Assembly (NCBI GenBank): GCA_002308795.1
Contig: DBVV01000082.1
Coordinates: 14,927 to 41,211 of the forward strand
Source of the DNA: Mageeibacillus sp. UBA1255
Lineage (GTDB): Bacteria > Bacillota > Clostridia > UBA1212 > UBA1255
Length of the DNA stretch: 26,285 bases
Reading direction: 5' to 3'
The position numbers were made by a program, and so were the translations under genes. Below, piece by piece: positions 13,665 to 22,820 of the stretch. The notes under the pieces are model-generated. The model worked only from the letters and a program-made list of their open reading frames with translations, was not told the origin of the DNA and made no database searches. The stretch's first letter is position 1, and each line of letters opens with the position of its first letter.

Positions 13665-16496
13665 GTGGCAAACGCAAACAAGAAATCAAAAGATAAAAAT
13701 ACAAATACAAGTTCAAATAGATCAAACGGGAAGGCTGACGGTCGCGAATCACGCGATCTTAAAGAACGTCGCGATAATACGAAAAAATCCGGAGGAAACG
13801 CTGTAAAAAACCGTGATTCCGGAAGCGGAGTAGCCGTAAAAGAATCACACGGAAGCAGGGAAATAATAGCAGTCATACTTGCCGCCGTGGGTGTTTTCAT
13901 CATTTTCTCACTTTTAGGAAAGACAGGCCAGATCGGCAGACTCGTTGTCTCCGTCATGTTCGGCCTCGTTGGCAGATTCGCGACGATCGTCCTGCTTATT
14001 ATGCTGTTCGTTCTCGCTTTTACCGTACTTAGAGGCACGTCGAAAACGATATTCTCGCTTAAAAACGTGATACTGTTCGTGCTGATGCTGCTGATCAGCG
14101 CGGCGATGATACATACGTTCGCCTACAACGTCGAGCATTATGAAGGACGCAATTTCCTCGGAATAGTCAGCCTGCTCTGGAAGGAACAGGAGCACGGCGG
14201 AGGAGTTATCGGAGGCCTCATCAGCTACGGTCTTCAGCGCCTTGTAGAAAAGCCCGGCGCGCTTATTATACTCATACCGGCAACGATCGTGCTGGCGATG
14301 GTGCTCTTCTCACTGTCGTTCGTAAGAGCGGCTAAAAAGATCGCAAACGCAGGCGGTAAATTCGGCGGATGGATGTCCGGCGTCGTCGAACGTTTCAAAA
14401 AATCCGACGAGAAAAATAAAGAGAAAAAACGGATCGCAGCAGCAGAAAAAGCGTGGAAAAAAGAGCTGAAAGCCCAGGAAGCGAAAGAAGCGGAAGAGCG
14501 CAAGGCTGAAGAAAAGAGACTCGAAGCAGAGGCGAGAGCGAGAGCCGAAGCGGAACATAATGAGGAACTGCTAAAAGGTGAAGACGGAGAAACGTACGAC
14601 GACGGGTACGGTTACTCAGACGGTACGATACCCGCAGGCGCCGGAGACGGAGCAGGAATATCCGACGAACATATAGAGCTTGTCAGCGCAAGAGGACGTA
14701 AAAAAGACGTCTTCCGCGAAGACCTCGAAAAGCAGAAAGAAAGGCACCGCGAGGCGGAACGTAAGATCATGTCCCAGGAGGACGATGACGCAGAAGGATA
14801 TCGTCCGTTTTCCGGACAGGAGCGCGCGGCCAATGCCGCTGTAGCCCCTGCAGGAGCCGCAGCCTCACAGGCAGCCGGGGCCGTCCGGAACGACGACAGA
14901 CAGCAGGCAACCGGCGGGAACGTGCAGGCGATCGGCGGAAATGCGGAAAACGCCTCCGGAACGCTTCAGCAGGGACCTTCTCCGGCTGCGGTCAATAAAC
15001 CTGCGAAGGTCGAAAACGAGATCCGCGTAGTTCTTTGCAACGAAGACGCGATATATAAATTGCCCCCGCACGATATCCTCAGAAGCGTTGACCAGGACTT
15101 CTCGGATGCACTCGAACAGGAGAAAAACGCAAAACTCACCGCACGGAAACTTGAAGACGTCATGCGCAGCTTCGGAATCGAAGCAAAGGTCACAAAGATC
15201 TCGATCGGTTCGACGGTTACTATGTTCGAACTTCAGCCTCAATCCGGAGTTAAGGTAAGCAGGATCAAGAACCTGTCGGACGATATCGCACTGAATCTTG
15301 CCGCATCGGGCGTCAGGATCCTTGCCCCGATACCCGGAAAAGCCGCTATAGGCATCGAAGTTCCTAACGAAGACAGAAGAACAGTTTACCTGAAAGACCT
15401 TATCGAGACCACCGATTTCGAGAATCACAGATCGAAGCTGGCGTTCTGCCTCGGCGAAGATATATCAGGAGCCCCGATAATAGCTGATATAGCAAAAATG
15501 CCGCACGTTCTCATCGCGGGCACCACAGGTTCAGGAAAGAGCGTATGCATAAACTGCCTTATTATGAGCCTTCTATACAGATGCACGCCTAACGACGTCA
15601 GACTGATCATGATCGACCCGAAAGTCGTGGAACTGCAGATCTACAACAGCATTCCTCATCTGCTGATACCGGTCGTCACCGAGCCTAAGAAAGCCGCAGG
15701 CGCGTTGTCCTGGACGGTACAGGAGATGGAGAACAGGTATAAACTGTTCGCCAAATATAATCTGCGCGATATAAACGCATATAACGATTACGCTCCGGAG
15801 CACGGTCTTCCGAGGATGCCGAGGATCGTCATTATTATCGACGAGCTCGCAGATCTTATGATGGTGGTCAGAGACTCGGCCGAAGAGGCGATAAACCGCA
15901 TCGCACAGAAAGCGAGAGCCGCGGGAATGCACCTGATCGTAGCGACACAAAGACCTTCTGTTGACGTCATAACCGGTCTTATAAAGGCCAATATACCGTC
16001 GAGGATCGCATTCACCGTATCATCGGTCGTTGACTCCAAAACGATACTTGACTACGGCGGGGCGGAGAAGCTTCTGGGACGCGGCGATATGCTGTACCAT
16101 CCTCTCGACTTTATGAAACCGCTGCGTGTACAGGGCGGATTCGTATCAGATATGGAAATAGAAGAAACCGTCGATTTCCTGCGCGTACAGAGACTTCAGA
16201 CGGAACTCGACGAACAGATATCGAGCGATATCGACAACGCAAGGCCGGTCGAGAAGCCCGGCAGAGGAAACCGAGTAGATATCGACGCTAACGACGCTGA
16301 CCCGATGCTGCCCGAAGCAATTGATATCGCGATCGAAACGAAACAGATCTCGGCTTCGTTCCTGCAGCGCAAGCTGGGGCTGGGCTACAGCAGGGCGTCC
16401 AGGCTCATCGACCAGATGGAGGAGCGAGGATATATATCGGCAAGGGACGGAAATAACCCGCGTCAGGTGCTCGTCAGCCAGAATCCGCTCAGATGA
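13665..16496 (+). CDS. ftsK: DNA translocase FtsK/SpoIIIE
   Basis: Septum-located hexameric pump that moves chromosomal DNA during division or sporulation; sequence alone does not separate FtsK from SpoIIIE roles. Length is 943 aa. A basic, Asn/Ser/Lys-rich N-terminus precedes about four membrane segments between residues 65 and 225. A long charged and Ala-rich linker (about 240-450) follows. The motor has Walker A GTTGSGKS at 619-626 and Walker B IVIIIDELADL with D726 and E727. A C-terminal winged-helix gamma domain (FLQRKLGLGYSRASRLIDQM) reads the orienting DNA sequences. The start is GTG 13665 after a GGGAGG at 13649-13654. Confidence 0.95.
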   Translation: MANANKKSKDKNTNTSSNRSNGKADGRESRDLKERRDNTKKSGGNAVKNRDSGSGVAVKESHGSREIIAVILAAVGVFIIFSLLGKTGQIGRLVVSVMFGLVGRFATIVLLIMLFVLAFTVLRGTSKTIFSLKNVILFVLMLLISAAMIHTFAYNVEHYEGRNFLGIVSLLWKEQEHGGGVIGGLISYGLQRLVEKPGALIILIPATIVLAMVLFSLSFVRAAKKIANAGGKFGGWMSGVVERFKKSDEKNKEKKRIAAAEKAWKKELKAQEAKEAEERKAEEKRLEAEARARAEAEHNEELLKGEDGETYDDGYGYSDGTIPAGAGDGAGISDEHIELVSARGRKKDVFREDLEKQKERHREAERKIMSQEDDDAEGYRPFSGQERAANAAVAPAGAAASQAAGAVRNDDRQQATGGNVQAIGGNAENASGTLQQGPSPAAVNKPAKVENEIRVVLCNEDAIYKLPPHDILRSVDQDFSDALEQEKNAKLTARKLEDVMRSFGIEAKVTKISIGSTVTMFELQPQSGVKVSRIKNLSDDIALNLAASGVRILAPIPGKAAIGIEVPNEDRRTVYLKDLIETTDFENHRSKLAFCLGEDISGAPIIADIAKMPHVLIAGTTGSGKSVCINCLIMSLLYRCTPNDVRLIMIDPKVVELQIYNSIPHLLIPVVTEPKKAAGALSWTVQEMENRYKLFAKYNLRDINAYNDYAPEHGLPRMPRIVIIIDELADLMMVVRDSAEEAINRIAQKARAAGMHLIVATQRPSVDVITGLIKANIPSRIAFTVSSVVDSKTILDYGGAEKLLGRGDMLYHPLDFMKPLRVQGGFVSDMEIEETVDFLRVQRLQTELDEQISSDIDNARPVEKPGRGNRVDIDANDADPMLPEAIDIAIETKQISASFLQRKLGLGYSRASRLIDQMEERGYISARDGNNPRQVLVSQNPLR

Positions 16497-16539
16497 GTGC
16501 TTCAGGATTTCATGGGGTAGGTTTACGGAGGTCAATTCA

Positions 16540-17592
16540 ATGATAGATAACAGTTCTGAGTGTCCGGCCGGTCCTGACGGTATATGCTGTAAAGACAGCC
16601 GCCGGTTCGCATATTTCGACGGACACTGCGACACGCTGACGGAATTCGACGAGTCGAAAGAGACTATCTACGATTCCGACACGCATTTTAACGTAAAAAA
16701 ACAGCTCGGATACTTCAGGCACGTCCAGGTCGCGGATATCTGGGTAGACAGGGCAAGGCACGATCCTGCGGCGCGCGTGGATCATTTCATAAATGTGTTT
16801 GAAAGGCAGCTCAGACTGCTGGAGGAAAAAGGCAGGGCGGAGTGTAGCGGCGGTTTCGGCGTTTGCTTCATAAAATCGAGGGAAGACCTTCGCGAGTACT
16901 ATGACAGCGATGGATCGCCCGTGGTACGATCGGGACTGATACTCGGGATAGAAGGCGGAGAATGCATCGACGGAGACGAAGAATTCATTGCCCTCAGAAA
17001 ACTATTTGACCGCGGCGTAAGACTGATCACGCTCACGTGGAACACACCCAATACGATCTCCGATACGAACTGCGCTGTGGCGGCCAGGCCGGGGCTCACA
17101 GATTTCGGGAGGAGAGTTGTCGCGGAAATGAACCGGCTCGGGATGATGATCGACGTTTCGCATATCTCCGACAGAGGATTTGAAGACGTGCTGGAGATCA
17201 GCCGCAAACCGGTGATCGCTTCGCATTCGGATTCCAGGGCGCTGTGCGGACACGGAAGAAATCTGACCGACGACATGTTCAGGTCGCTCGTCGCCGCAGG
17301 CGGCGTAACGGGGATCAATTTCTGCACCGATTTTCTCGGAGGAAGCCTCGATCTGGACCGTATACTTGAACACATAGAGCATTTCGCGAGCCTCGGGGGC
17401 GTGGCGAACATCGGGATCGGGTCGGATTTCGACGGTATCTCGTGCCTGCCCGGGGGGATCGACGGAGCAGAAAGTTTATATAAAATAATTGACGGACTGC
17501 TCAAATTGAATTATACTGAAGCACAGGCGGAAGGCATTGCCGGCGGGAACTTCCGCAGAGTATTCGAAGAAGTGCTTCCGTCGCGAATCTGA
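16540..17592 (+). CDS. Membrane dipeptidase-family (M19) metallopeptidase
   Basis: Zinc dipeptidase of 350 aa related to renal dipeptidase; family members cleave dipeptides, including ones with D-residues. Likely metal ligands are present: H29 and D31 in DGHCDT, E138 in GIEGGE, H208 in DVSH and H229 in SHSDSR, with a conserved-looking D296 in GIGSDFDG. No signal peptide is visible, so a cytoplasmic location is likely. ATG 16540 is chosen because GGAGG at 16527-16531 lies 8 bases upstream and the family domain starts just after. An upstream open frame to 16321 lies inside ftsK and is not used. A tandem 29-bp duplication begins at its stop codon. Confidence 0.88.
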   Translation: MIDNSSECPAGPDGICCKDSRRFAYFDGHCDTLTEFDESKETIYDSDTHFNVKKQLGYFRHVQVADIWVDRARHDPAARVDHFINVFERQLRLLEEKGRAECSGGFGVCFIKSREDLREYYDSDGSPVVRSGLILGIEGGECIDGDEEFIALRKLFDRGVRLITLTWNTPNTISDTNCAVAARPGLTDFGRRVVAEMNRLGMMIDVSHISDRGFEDVLEISRKPVIASHSDSRALCGHGRNLTDDMFRSLVAAGGVTGINFCTDFLGGSLDLDRILEHIEHFASLGGVANIGIGSDFDGISCLPGGIDGAESLYKIIDGLLKLNYTEAQAEGIAGGNFRRVFEEVLPSRI

Positions 17593-17640
17593 ATCGGAGA
17601 TCATATAAGCCGCGGATCTGAATCGGATACCATATAAGCG
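17583..17640. repeat. Tandem 29-bp direct repeat across the dipeptidase stop codon
   Basis: Units at 17583-17611 and 17612-17640 match at 25 of 29 positions. Each contains GAATCGGA followed by CATATAAGC. The first copy carries the last codons and the TGA of the dipeptidase gene; the second lies in the spacer. No gene is read through it, and no terminator is evident between this gene and the next. Confidence 0.8.
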
Positions 17641-17682
17641 ACGGTATAACGAGCAGGAAAAGGATTGGACAGAGGTTCTGAA

Positions 17683-18888
17683 ATGGCATACGAGAGAGAT
17701 AACGTTAATAATACGCGAAATACAGGTAATTATAAGAATTCAAAAAGCGGCGGTAAGAACACGTCGGTCGGACGGAAAGTCGGTAAAATTTTCGGCCGGG
17801 TCGGGATCGTGCTGCTCACGGTGGTAATCATCCTGGTCGTAACGCTTGTCGGAGTCCTTATGGTCCTTTATTACGGCCCGTCGCCGTCAGCTAGAGACAG
17901 ATTCGTATTGACCGTCACCGAAACGAGCGCAGGCGGGATATTGGCCACGTGGTTCCTTCCTAAATCAACGATCGAAGAGATCCGGGCAGCGAACGTCGTC
18001 ACCGAAACGGAAGATATTACCGACGTGGGAATGATAAAGATCCCCGGCTCAAGCACTCAAAAAGGCACAGACCCTGAAGATCCTGACGATCACGGGAGCG
18101 ACCACGGACAGCCAGTTACTGACGGTCCTTCAGAATACGATATAAACGGCATCGAACTCATAGATATCGTAGGGAAAACCTACAGAGGAAAACTGCTTAT
18201 CGTAAACAATCCCAAGCGCGTATTTATCGGAACCCCTCCCGCGTACGGAGAGGATAAAAAAGGCGTCTCCACCATAAATATGGTGAAGGAAGCAAACGCG
18301 CTCTACGGAATAAACGGCGGCGGCTTTTACGACACCGGAAGCGGAAACGGCGGTGTTCCAACCGGCAGGGATAATTCTCCCGGAATAGTCATTTCGCGCG
18401 GAAAGCTCATGTGGGGCAGCAAACGCGAAACGTACGAACTTATCGGTATAAATAAGGACGGGATCCTCGTCCTCGGGAAAATGACCGGTCAGCAGGCGCT
18501 CGACCGGGGCATCGTCGAAGCGTTGAATTTCGGACCGTATCTGATCGTAAACGGTGAGCCGTGCGCCGTTCAGGGCTATACCGAGAGCAGCCTGAATCCC
18601 AGATCCGTGATAGGCCAGAGGAACGACGGGGCAATGATGCTGCTTACGATCGACGGCCGTCAGCCTACCAGCATCGGCGCTTCGTACGAGGATCTTATCG
18701 AGATCATGATGAGATACGGAGCGGTGAACGCGGCAAACCTTGACGGCGGTTCATCTACGTATATGGTCCAGAACGCCGAAGACAGGAACGACCCCCAGAT
18801 CATCACGCAGACCGCGTCGCTGTACGGACCGAGAAGGATGGCGACCGCTATACTTGTTGCCCGCGTAGAAGATACGCCGGAGGATTAA
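17683..18888 (+). CDS. Phosphodiester glycosidase-family (NAGPA-type) membrane-anchored protein
   Basis: Protein of 401 aa. A basic, Asn/Lys-rich cytoplasmic start is followed by one membrane segment at about 39-65 and an outside-facing domain. From about residue 155 it carries the signature of the NAGPA/DUF2233 family, whose mammalian member removes N-acetylglucosamine from a phosphodiester: GINGGGFYDTGSGNGG, PGIVISRGKLMWG, NFGPYLIVNGEP, LNPRSVIGQ, and NAANLDGGSSTYMV. Substrate in bacteria is unknown, with surface polysaccharide a reasonable guess. ATG 17683 is preferred (GAGGT at 17672 just upstream); a TTG at 17665 is an alternative. The next gene starts 4 bases after the stop, so they form a pair. 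Confidence 0.85.
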   Translation: MAYERDNVNNTRNTGNYKNSKSGGKNTSVGRKVGKIFGRVGIVLLTVVIILVVTLVGVLMVLYYGPSPSARDRFVLTVTETSAGGILATWFLPKSTIEEIRAANVVTETEDITDVGMIKIPGSSTQKGTDPEDPDDHGSDHGQPVTDGPSEYDINGIELIDIVGKTYRGKLLIVNNPKRVFIGTPPAYGEDKKGVSTINMVKEANALYGINGGGFYDTGSGNGGVPTGRDNSPGIVISRGKLMWGSKRETYELIGINKDGILVLGKMTGQQALDRGIVEALNFGPYLIVNGEPCAVQGYTESSLNPRSVIGQRNDGAMMLLTIDGRQPTSIGASYEDLIEIMMRYGAVNAANLDGGSSTYMVQNAEDRNDPQIITQTASLYGPRRMATAILVARVEDTPED

Positions 18889-18892
18889 CGTC

Positions 18893-20527
18893 ATGAGCAG
18901 CACACATAAAAGCGCGAAAAAGAAAAAATATTTCGGAAAGATCCTGCTCATCTTTATCCTTGTCGCCGTAGTGGCGATACTCGCAGGCCTCCTGTGGTTT
19001 TTCAACTGGCTTTCGGACTACGAGAACAGCGAAAAACATCACGTGGCGGAACGTATCGTCGAAAAATGCGAGCAGGGAGATTACGAATATATAGCGTCCC
19101 TTACGGACGTCGTTTCCGCCGGGCTCGAATCAAAGGAAGTATACGCGGAAGAGATAGGCAAGGTCCTTAAGGGCAGAAATATCACGTACGCCAAGGCGTT
19201 CTCATACGACAGATTTGAAAAGCCGATGTACAAGATAATGGCGGACGGAGAATACGTGTGCAAGCTCGCTTTAAAGAAAGCCGGAAAATCCAAATATAAC
19301 TTCGATACTTACGAACCCGATTACTTTTCGGCGTTCGATTTCGGAAACGGCAGCGTGGCGTTCCTCGTACCGGATTTTTACGAAGTATACTGCAACGGAA
19401 AGCTATTGGACGATAAATTTATTGTCCTTTCGGGACTGAACCCGGAGCTCATGAAATTTGCCATGACTGACCGGGAAAACCCGTCTCTTTCAAGGTACGA
19501 GATCACCGGCCTGACGTCAAGGTGCGAGATCATTGCCCGCGACAGCAGCGGGATGACGGTGGAACTCGAGGAAAAGAACGGAAGGTATGAAGCGTCGTTC
19601 ACGTCAATGCGTTTCAGCGTTCCTGCAAACATTTCGATATACGTCAACGGCAGGAAGCTCGAGGATAAGTACGTGGTCTCCGAAGGTTTCGGCACGTCTG
19701 TTCCGTCAGGCGGCGCGTTTGCTCCGATGCTTTCGGGAGGAAGCGTCGCTTCGGGCTATGTTTCATATCAGGTGGATTATATAAGCCCTCTGTCTGAATA
19801 TAATGCCCTTAACGAGCGCGGGGAAGAAGTTGCGCTGAGGCTCGGCTCTGACGGCGTGTATAAAACCGGCGTTTCGGAGTACACTGTCAGGGTGCCCGCC
19901 GGATGGACGGTTAAAGCCGGTGACGTGACACTTTCGGGAACAGATAAATGGTACGCAGGAGAAGCCGGAGAAGTAGAAGAACTCAAGACTATATTGACCC
20001 GGTACTTACCTGAGCGGCCGACGCTATGCGAATACAAGTTCTCATTGCTTGACAGCGAGCCTGCGCCCGAGATCAGCCTCGAAAATGCGATCGGAGGCTG
20101 GCAGACGCTGAGCGCGGACGAGAACGGCATTTATACTTATGACTTCAGAGTCGATACGGATGTGCCCGAATTTACGAAACTTGCCGTAAACCGCACGAAG
20201 TGTTATGCCGAATATATCACGAACGATATGCCGCACGACGAATTCATGGACCTGATACTTTATGATCAGCCCATGTATTCAGAACTTGTCGATAACCCGT
20301 ATTATTTCTATACAGGTCATAAAAAGCACTGGTTTGAAAACGAAACCTGGACAGACCTGCGTGTTTATTCGCAGAACTGTTTCTCCTGCCAGGTCAAATT
20401 TGATTACTACATCGGTAAGATCAAGACCGATCCTGATTTCGTTAAGATGCTGCCGCTGGACGTGCGGTTCTGGTACGTTAAATACGACGGATCGTGGTAT
20501 ATGGCGGAGTGGGAGATCAGCAGCTGA
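18893..20527 (+). CDS. Membrane-anchored protein of unknown function with repeated VP...NG modules
   Basis: I do not recognise this 544-aa protein. A Lys-rich N-terminus precedes one membrane segment at about 14-38, giving a large extracytoplasmic part. A helical NTF2-like region (about 45-155) precedes three repeats of a small beta module. They begin near 159 (VPDFYEVYCNGKLLDDKFIV), near 243 (VPANISIYVNGRKLEDKYVV) and near 334 (VPAGWTVKAGDVTLSG). The pattern recalls the TcaA/YvbJ style of cell-wall proteins, but that is only an analogy. A second NTF2-like region ends the protein at FWYVKYDGSWYMAEWEISS. It sits 4 bases after the phosphodiester glycosidase gene, so a joint envelope role is likely. 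It converges on murI with a 14-base gap. Confidence 0.65.
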   Translation: MSSTHKSAKKKKYFGKILLIFILVAVVAILAGLLWFFNWLSDYENSEKHHVAERIVEKCEQGDYEYIASLTDVVSAGLESKEVYAEEIGKVLKGRNITYAKAFSYDRFEKPMYKIMADGEYVCKLALKKAGKSKYNFDTYEPDYFSAFDFGNGSVAFLVPDFYEVYCNGKLLDDKFIVLSGLNPELMKFAMTDRENPSLSRYEITGLTSRCEIIARDSSGMTVELEEKNGRYEASFTSMRFSVPANISIYVNGRKLEDKYVVSEGFGTSVPSGGAFAPMLSGGSVASGYVSYQVDYISPLSEYNALNERGEEVALRLGSDGVYKTGVSEYTVRVPAGWTVKAGDVTLSGTDKWYAGEAGEVEELKTILTRYLPERPTLCEYKFSLLDSEPAPEISLENAIGGWQTLSADENGIYTYDFRVDTDVPEFTKLAVNRTKCYAEYITNDMPHDEFMDLILYDQPMYSELVDNPYYFYTGHKKHWFENETWTDLRVYSQNCFSCQVKFDYYIGKIKTDPDFVKMLPLDVRFWYVKYDGSWYMAEWEISS

Positions 20528-20541
20528 CGCTTTTAATATAC

Positions 20542-21450
20542 TTAGTAAGCTTCGATATCGACTTTTTCCACGGCTTCGATCCCTGACCCTAAAAAACGGC
20601 CTCCAAGCGCCCTGAAACGGTCTATCGAGTCCGAGGTGTAAAACTTTACCTTATCGGCGGGAAAATCGATTTCAGGGGCATCTGCGGCGCTCTCAGAGGC
20701 AGCAGATACGGCGGGATGCGCTAAAAGATTTTCGGATTCCAGTCTGTTCTTTACCGCGAGGGCAACGACGGATGCGGAGTTGATCAGTTTTACGTTTTTA
20801 CCCATCACGTCTCCGATCACGTTTGCCAGGAGCGGATAATGCGTACATCCCAGAACGAGCGTATCGATCTCTGACGCCAGAAGAGGCTTCAGGTATTCTT
20901 CGGCGGTCAATCTCGTCACCGCTCCGTCCCACCATCCTTCTTCGGCAAGAGGAACGAAAAGCGGACAGGCTTTGCCGAAATATTTTACGTCGCCGCGCCC
21001 TTTAGCAGCTGCAGCCTTCGCGATCGCGAACTCATAAACACGGCTGCCTACCGTCGCCGAAGTACCGATCACGCCGATCCTGCCCGAGACAGAAGCATTG
21101 ACCGCGGCGGCGGCGCCGGGCTCGACGACTTCTATAACGGGAAGAGTGTAGCGCTCCCGGACGGCCTTCGTGCCGCATGCGCTCGCCGTGTTGCACGCGA
21201 TAACGATCGCTTTTACGTTTTTAGAAATAAGAAAATTAACGTCCTGGAGCGTATACTTCAGCACGGTTGCAGGCGACTTCGAGCCGTAAGGAGTACGGCC
21301 GTTATCACCGAAATAGATCAGTTTTTCATCCGGAAGGATGCGGCGGATCTCGCGCAGAACGGTAAGGCCTCCCAGACCGGAATCAAAAACACCGATCGCG
21401 CCTTCGCGCTCGTCAGAAACGGAACCGATCATCTTCCGGTCAGCGCTCAT
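20542..21450 (-). CDS. murI: Glutamate racemase
   Basis: Interconverts L- and D-glutamate, the D-form being needed for the peptidoglycan stem peptide. Length is 302 aa, slightly above the usual 265-285. The catalytic features are present: D23-S24 in FDSGLGG, C86 in VIACNTASA and C202 in LGCTHYPLL. The two cysteines act as the acid/base pair. The extra length is mostly an Ala/Ser/Glu-rich insertion near the C-terminus (roughly residues 245-270). ATG at 21450-21448 has GAGGTG 5 bases upstream and lies inside the end of ddl, an 11-base overlap. Confidence 0.95.
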   Translation of the reverse strand: MSADRKMIGSVSDEREGAIGVFDSGLGGLTVLREIRRILPDEKLIYFGDNGRTPYGSKSPATVLKYTLQDVNFLISKNVKAIVIACNTASACGTKAVRERYTLPVIEVVEPGAAAAVNASVSGRIGVIGTSATVGSRVYEFAIAKAAAAKGRGDVKYFGKACPLFVPLAEEGWWDGAVTRLTAEEYLKPLLASEIDTLVLGCTHYPLLANVIGDVMGKNVKLINSASVVALAVKNRLESENLLAHPAVSAASESAADAPEIDFPADKVKFYTSDSIDRFRALGGRFLGSGIEAVEKVDIEAY

Positions 21451-22576
21451 CGTAGCACCTCTTATCAGAGCCGTGCTTCCTGAACGCCAGATCGATCAGC
21501 TTATCGAGAAGGATCCCGTAAGGCATTCCGTCGCTCACGGCCAGTTTGGGATACATGCTGCAGTCGGTAAAGCCCGGCATCGTATTGATCTCATTAAGGA
21601 GGATCTTTCCGTCCTTCTGAACGAAGAAATCCACGCGCGCGAGGCCCGAACCTTCGATAGCTTTGAAAGCTTTCACCGCAAGGCGCTGTATCTCTTTAAC
21701 TATAAATTTCGGAACGTCGGGCGGGATGATGACGATACTCTCGCCGGCAACGTATTTTGAATCATAGTCGTAAAATTCTTTATCCGTCGAACGCACCTCG
21801 CCGGGGGTGAAAGCGGAAGGATCTTCGTTTCCAAGCACGCCGCATTCGATCTCTTTGCAGTCAACGTACCGCTCGATGAGTGCCTTATTATCGAATTTCA
21901 GCGCTTTTGCAAGGGCGGGTCCGAGATCTTCGGGCGTATCTGCGCGGGCAACGCCTACGGATGATCCGCAGTTCGCCGGTTTAACGAAACAGGGAAATCC
22001 GAAGCTGCTGTTAACGGCGTCAATATAATAGCCGGGTTTTTCTTCCGCCATATCTTTATACGCGATCATGTATTCGACCTGCGGTATACCGGCTTTTTCA
22101 AACTGGATCTTCGCGAAAGTCTTGTCCATACCGCACGCCGAAGCATAAACGCCGCACCCTACGTAAGGGATCCCGAGCAGTTCGAAAAGTCCCTGAACGG
22201 TACCGTCTTCGCCGTTAAGCCCGTGAAGTACGGGGAAGATGCAGTCACAGGCACTAAGGACTGGCACGGCAAGCTCCAGGCTCCTGCGTCCCTCAACGTG
22301 CTTAAAACCGTTCTCTTTCACCGCGAGCGGCACCCACTTGTCTTTAGGGATCAGATCTACCGGCCCGGAGTATGGAAGCCAGTCACCGTCGTACGTTATT
22401 CCGATCATCGATATGTCGTATTTAGACCTGTCGAGATTGTTTATGATACAGAAAGCTGAGACGCACGATACTTCGTGCTCTGTAGAACGTCCGCCGAAAA
22501 TAACGGCGATCTTTAACTTCTTTTTTTCTTCTGAGGCTCCGGCCTTAGGGGTCAGTCTGCGGTATGAATCTTTCAC
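21440..22576 (-). CDS. ddl: D-alanine-D-alanine ligase
   Basis: ATP-grasp enzyme that makes the D-Ala-D-Ala dipeptide for the cell-wall precursor. The start of the N-terminal domain, IAVIFGGRSTEHEVSCVSA, is diagnostic. The ATP-grasp motifs follow: FVKPANCGSSVGVA, the ALIERYVDCKEIECGVLGN segment, and LLNEINTMPGFTDCSMYPKL with the Mg-binding Glu and Asn. I place the start at the GTG at 22576-22574: GGAAG lies 8 bases upstream, and it leaves room for the promoter. The frame opens earlier, with an ATG at 22651, but that lies only a few bases from the expected transcription start and the added residues are not conserved in Ddl. The length is then 378 aa. It overlaps murI and is co-transcribed with it. 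Confidence 0.93.
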   Translation of the reverse strand: MKDSYRRLTPKAGASEEKKKLKIAVIFGGRSTEHEVSCVSAFCIINNLDRSKYDISMIGITYDGDWLPYSGPVDLIPKDKWVPLAVKENGFKHVEGRRSLELAVPVLSACDCIFPVLHGLNGEDGTVQGLFELLGIPYVGCGVYASACGMDKTFAKIQFEKAGIPQVEYMIAYKDMAEEKPGYYIDAVNSSFGFPCFVKPANCGSSVGVARADTPEDLGPALAKALKFDNKALIERYVDCKEIECGVLGNEDPSAFTPGEVRSTDKEFYDYDSKYVAGESIVIIPPDVPKFIVKEIQRLAVKAFKAIEGSGLARVDFFVQKDGKILLNEINTMPGFTDCSMYPKLAVSDGMPYGILLDKLIDLAFRKHGSDKRCYDER

Positions 22577-22665
22577 GTTTAACACTTCCGGTTTGAATTT
22601 TAGCTTTTGTATGGGCCGCTTTGCGCAAATTCCGCTGCATTCGTGCGGCATACGGCTATGCGTTT

Positions 22666-22705
22666 ATTATACACTCTTGCCCCGGGACAAAACAAGTGAT
22701 AAAAT
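22666..22705. promoter_or_regulatory. Interleaved divergent promoters of ddl and rlmI
   Basis: Minus strand: TTGTTT (22695-22690), 18-bp spacer, TATAAT (22671-22666), for ddl-murI. Plus strand: TTGCCC (22677-22682), 17-bp spacer, TAAAAT (22700-22705) with TGA just before it as an extended -10, for rlmI. The -35 of each lies inside the spacer of the other, so the two polymerases would compete for the same DNA. Confidence 0.6.
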
Positions 22706-22820
22706 TATACGCGCGAGTCGTGCATTTTTTATGCCGCGCTCCTTAACCGGGAACGGGATACCGCTTCCGGCATATTTAAAAGATGCGGCGGGGCGAAAGC
22801 TTTGGCCGGGAGGAAATGAG

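Noticed and set aside
13579..13806. 75-aa plus-strand frame starting at the end of comEA
   Set aside because: It overlaps the ftsK promoter and start in another frame and shows no domain.
16321..16539. N-terminal extension of the dipeptidase into ftsK
   Set aside because: The extension is an alternate-frame reading of the FtsK C-terminus; a good SD and family start lie at 16540.
20510..20541. Possible terminator between the unrecognised gene and murI (TCAGC-A-GCTGA then TTTT)
   Set aside because: The loop is only one base and the stem too short for a convincing terminator.
22577..22651. ddl start at ATG 22651
   Set aside because: It would lie within a few bases of the expected transcription start, and the extra 25 residues do not resemble Ddl; the GTG at 22576 has an SD.
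22239..22820. N-terminal extension of rlmI across ddl
   Set aside because: It is antisense to ddl. The RlmI domain begins at 22821 behind a GGGAGG.
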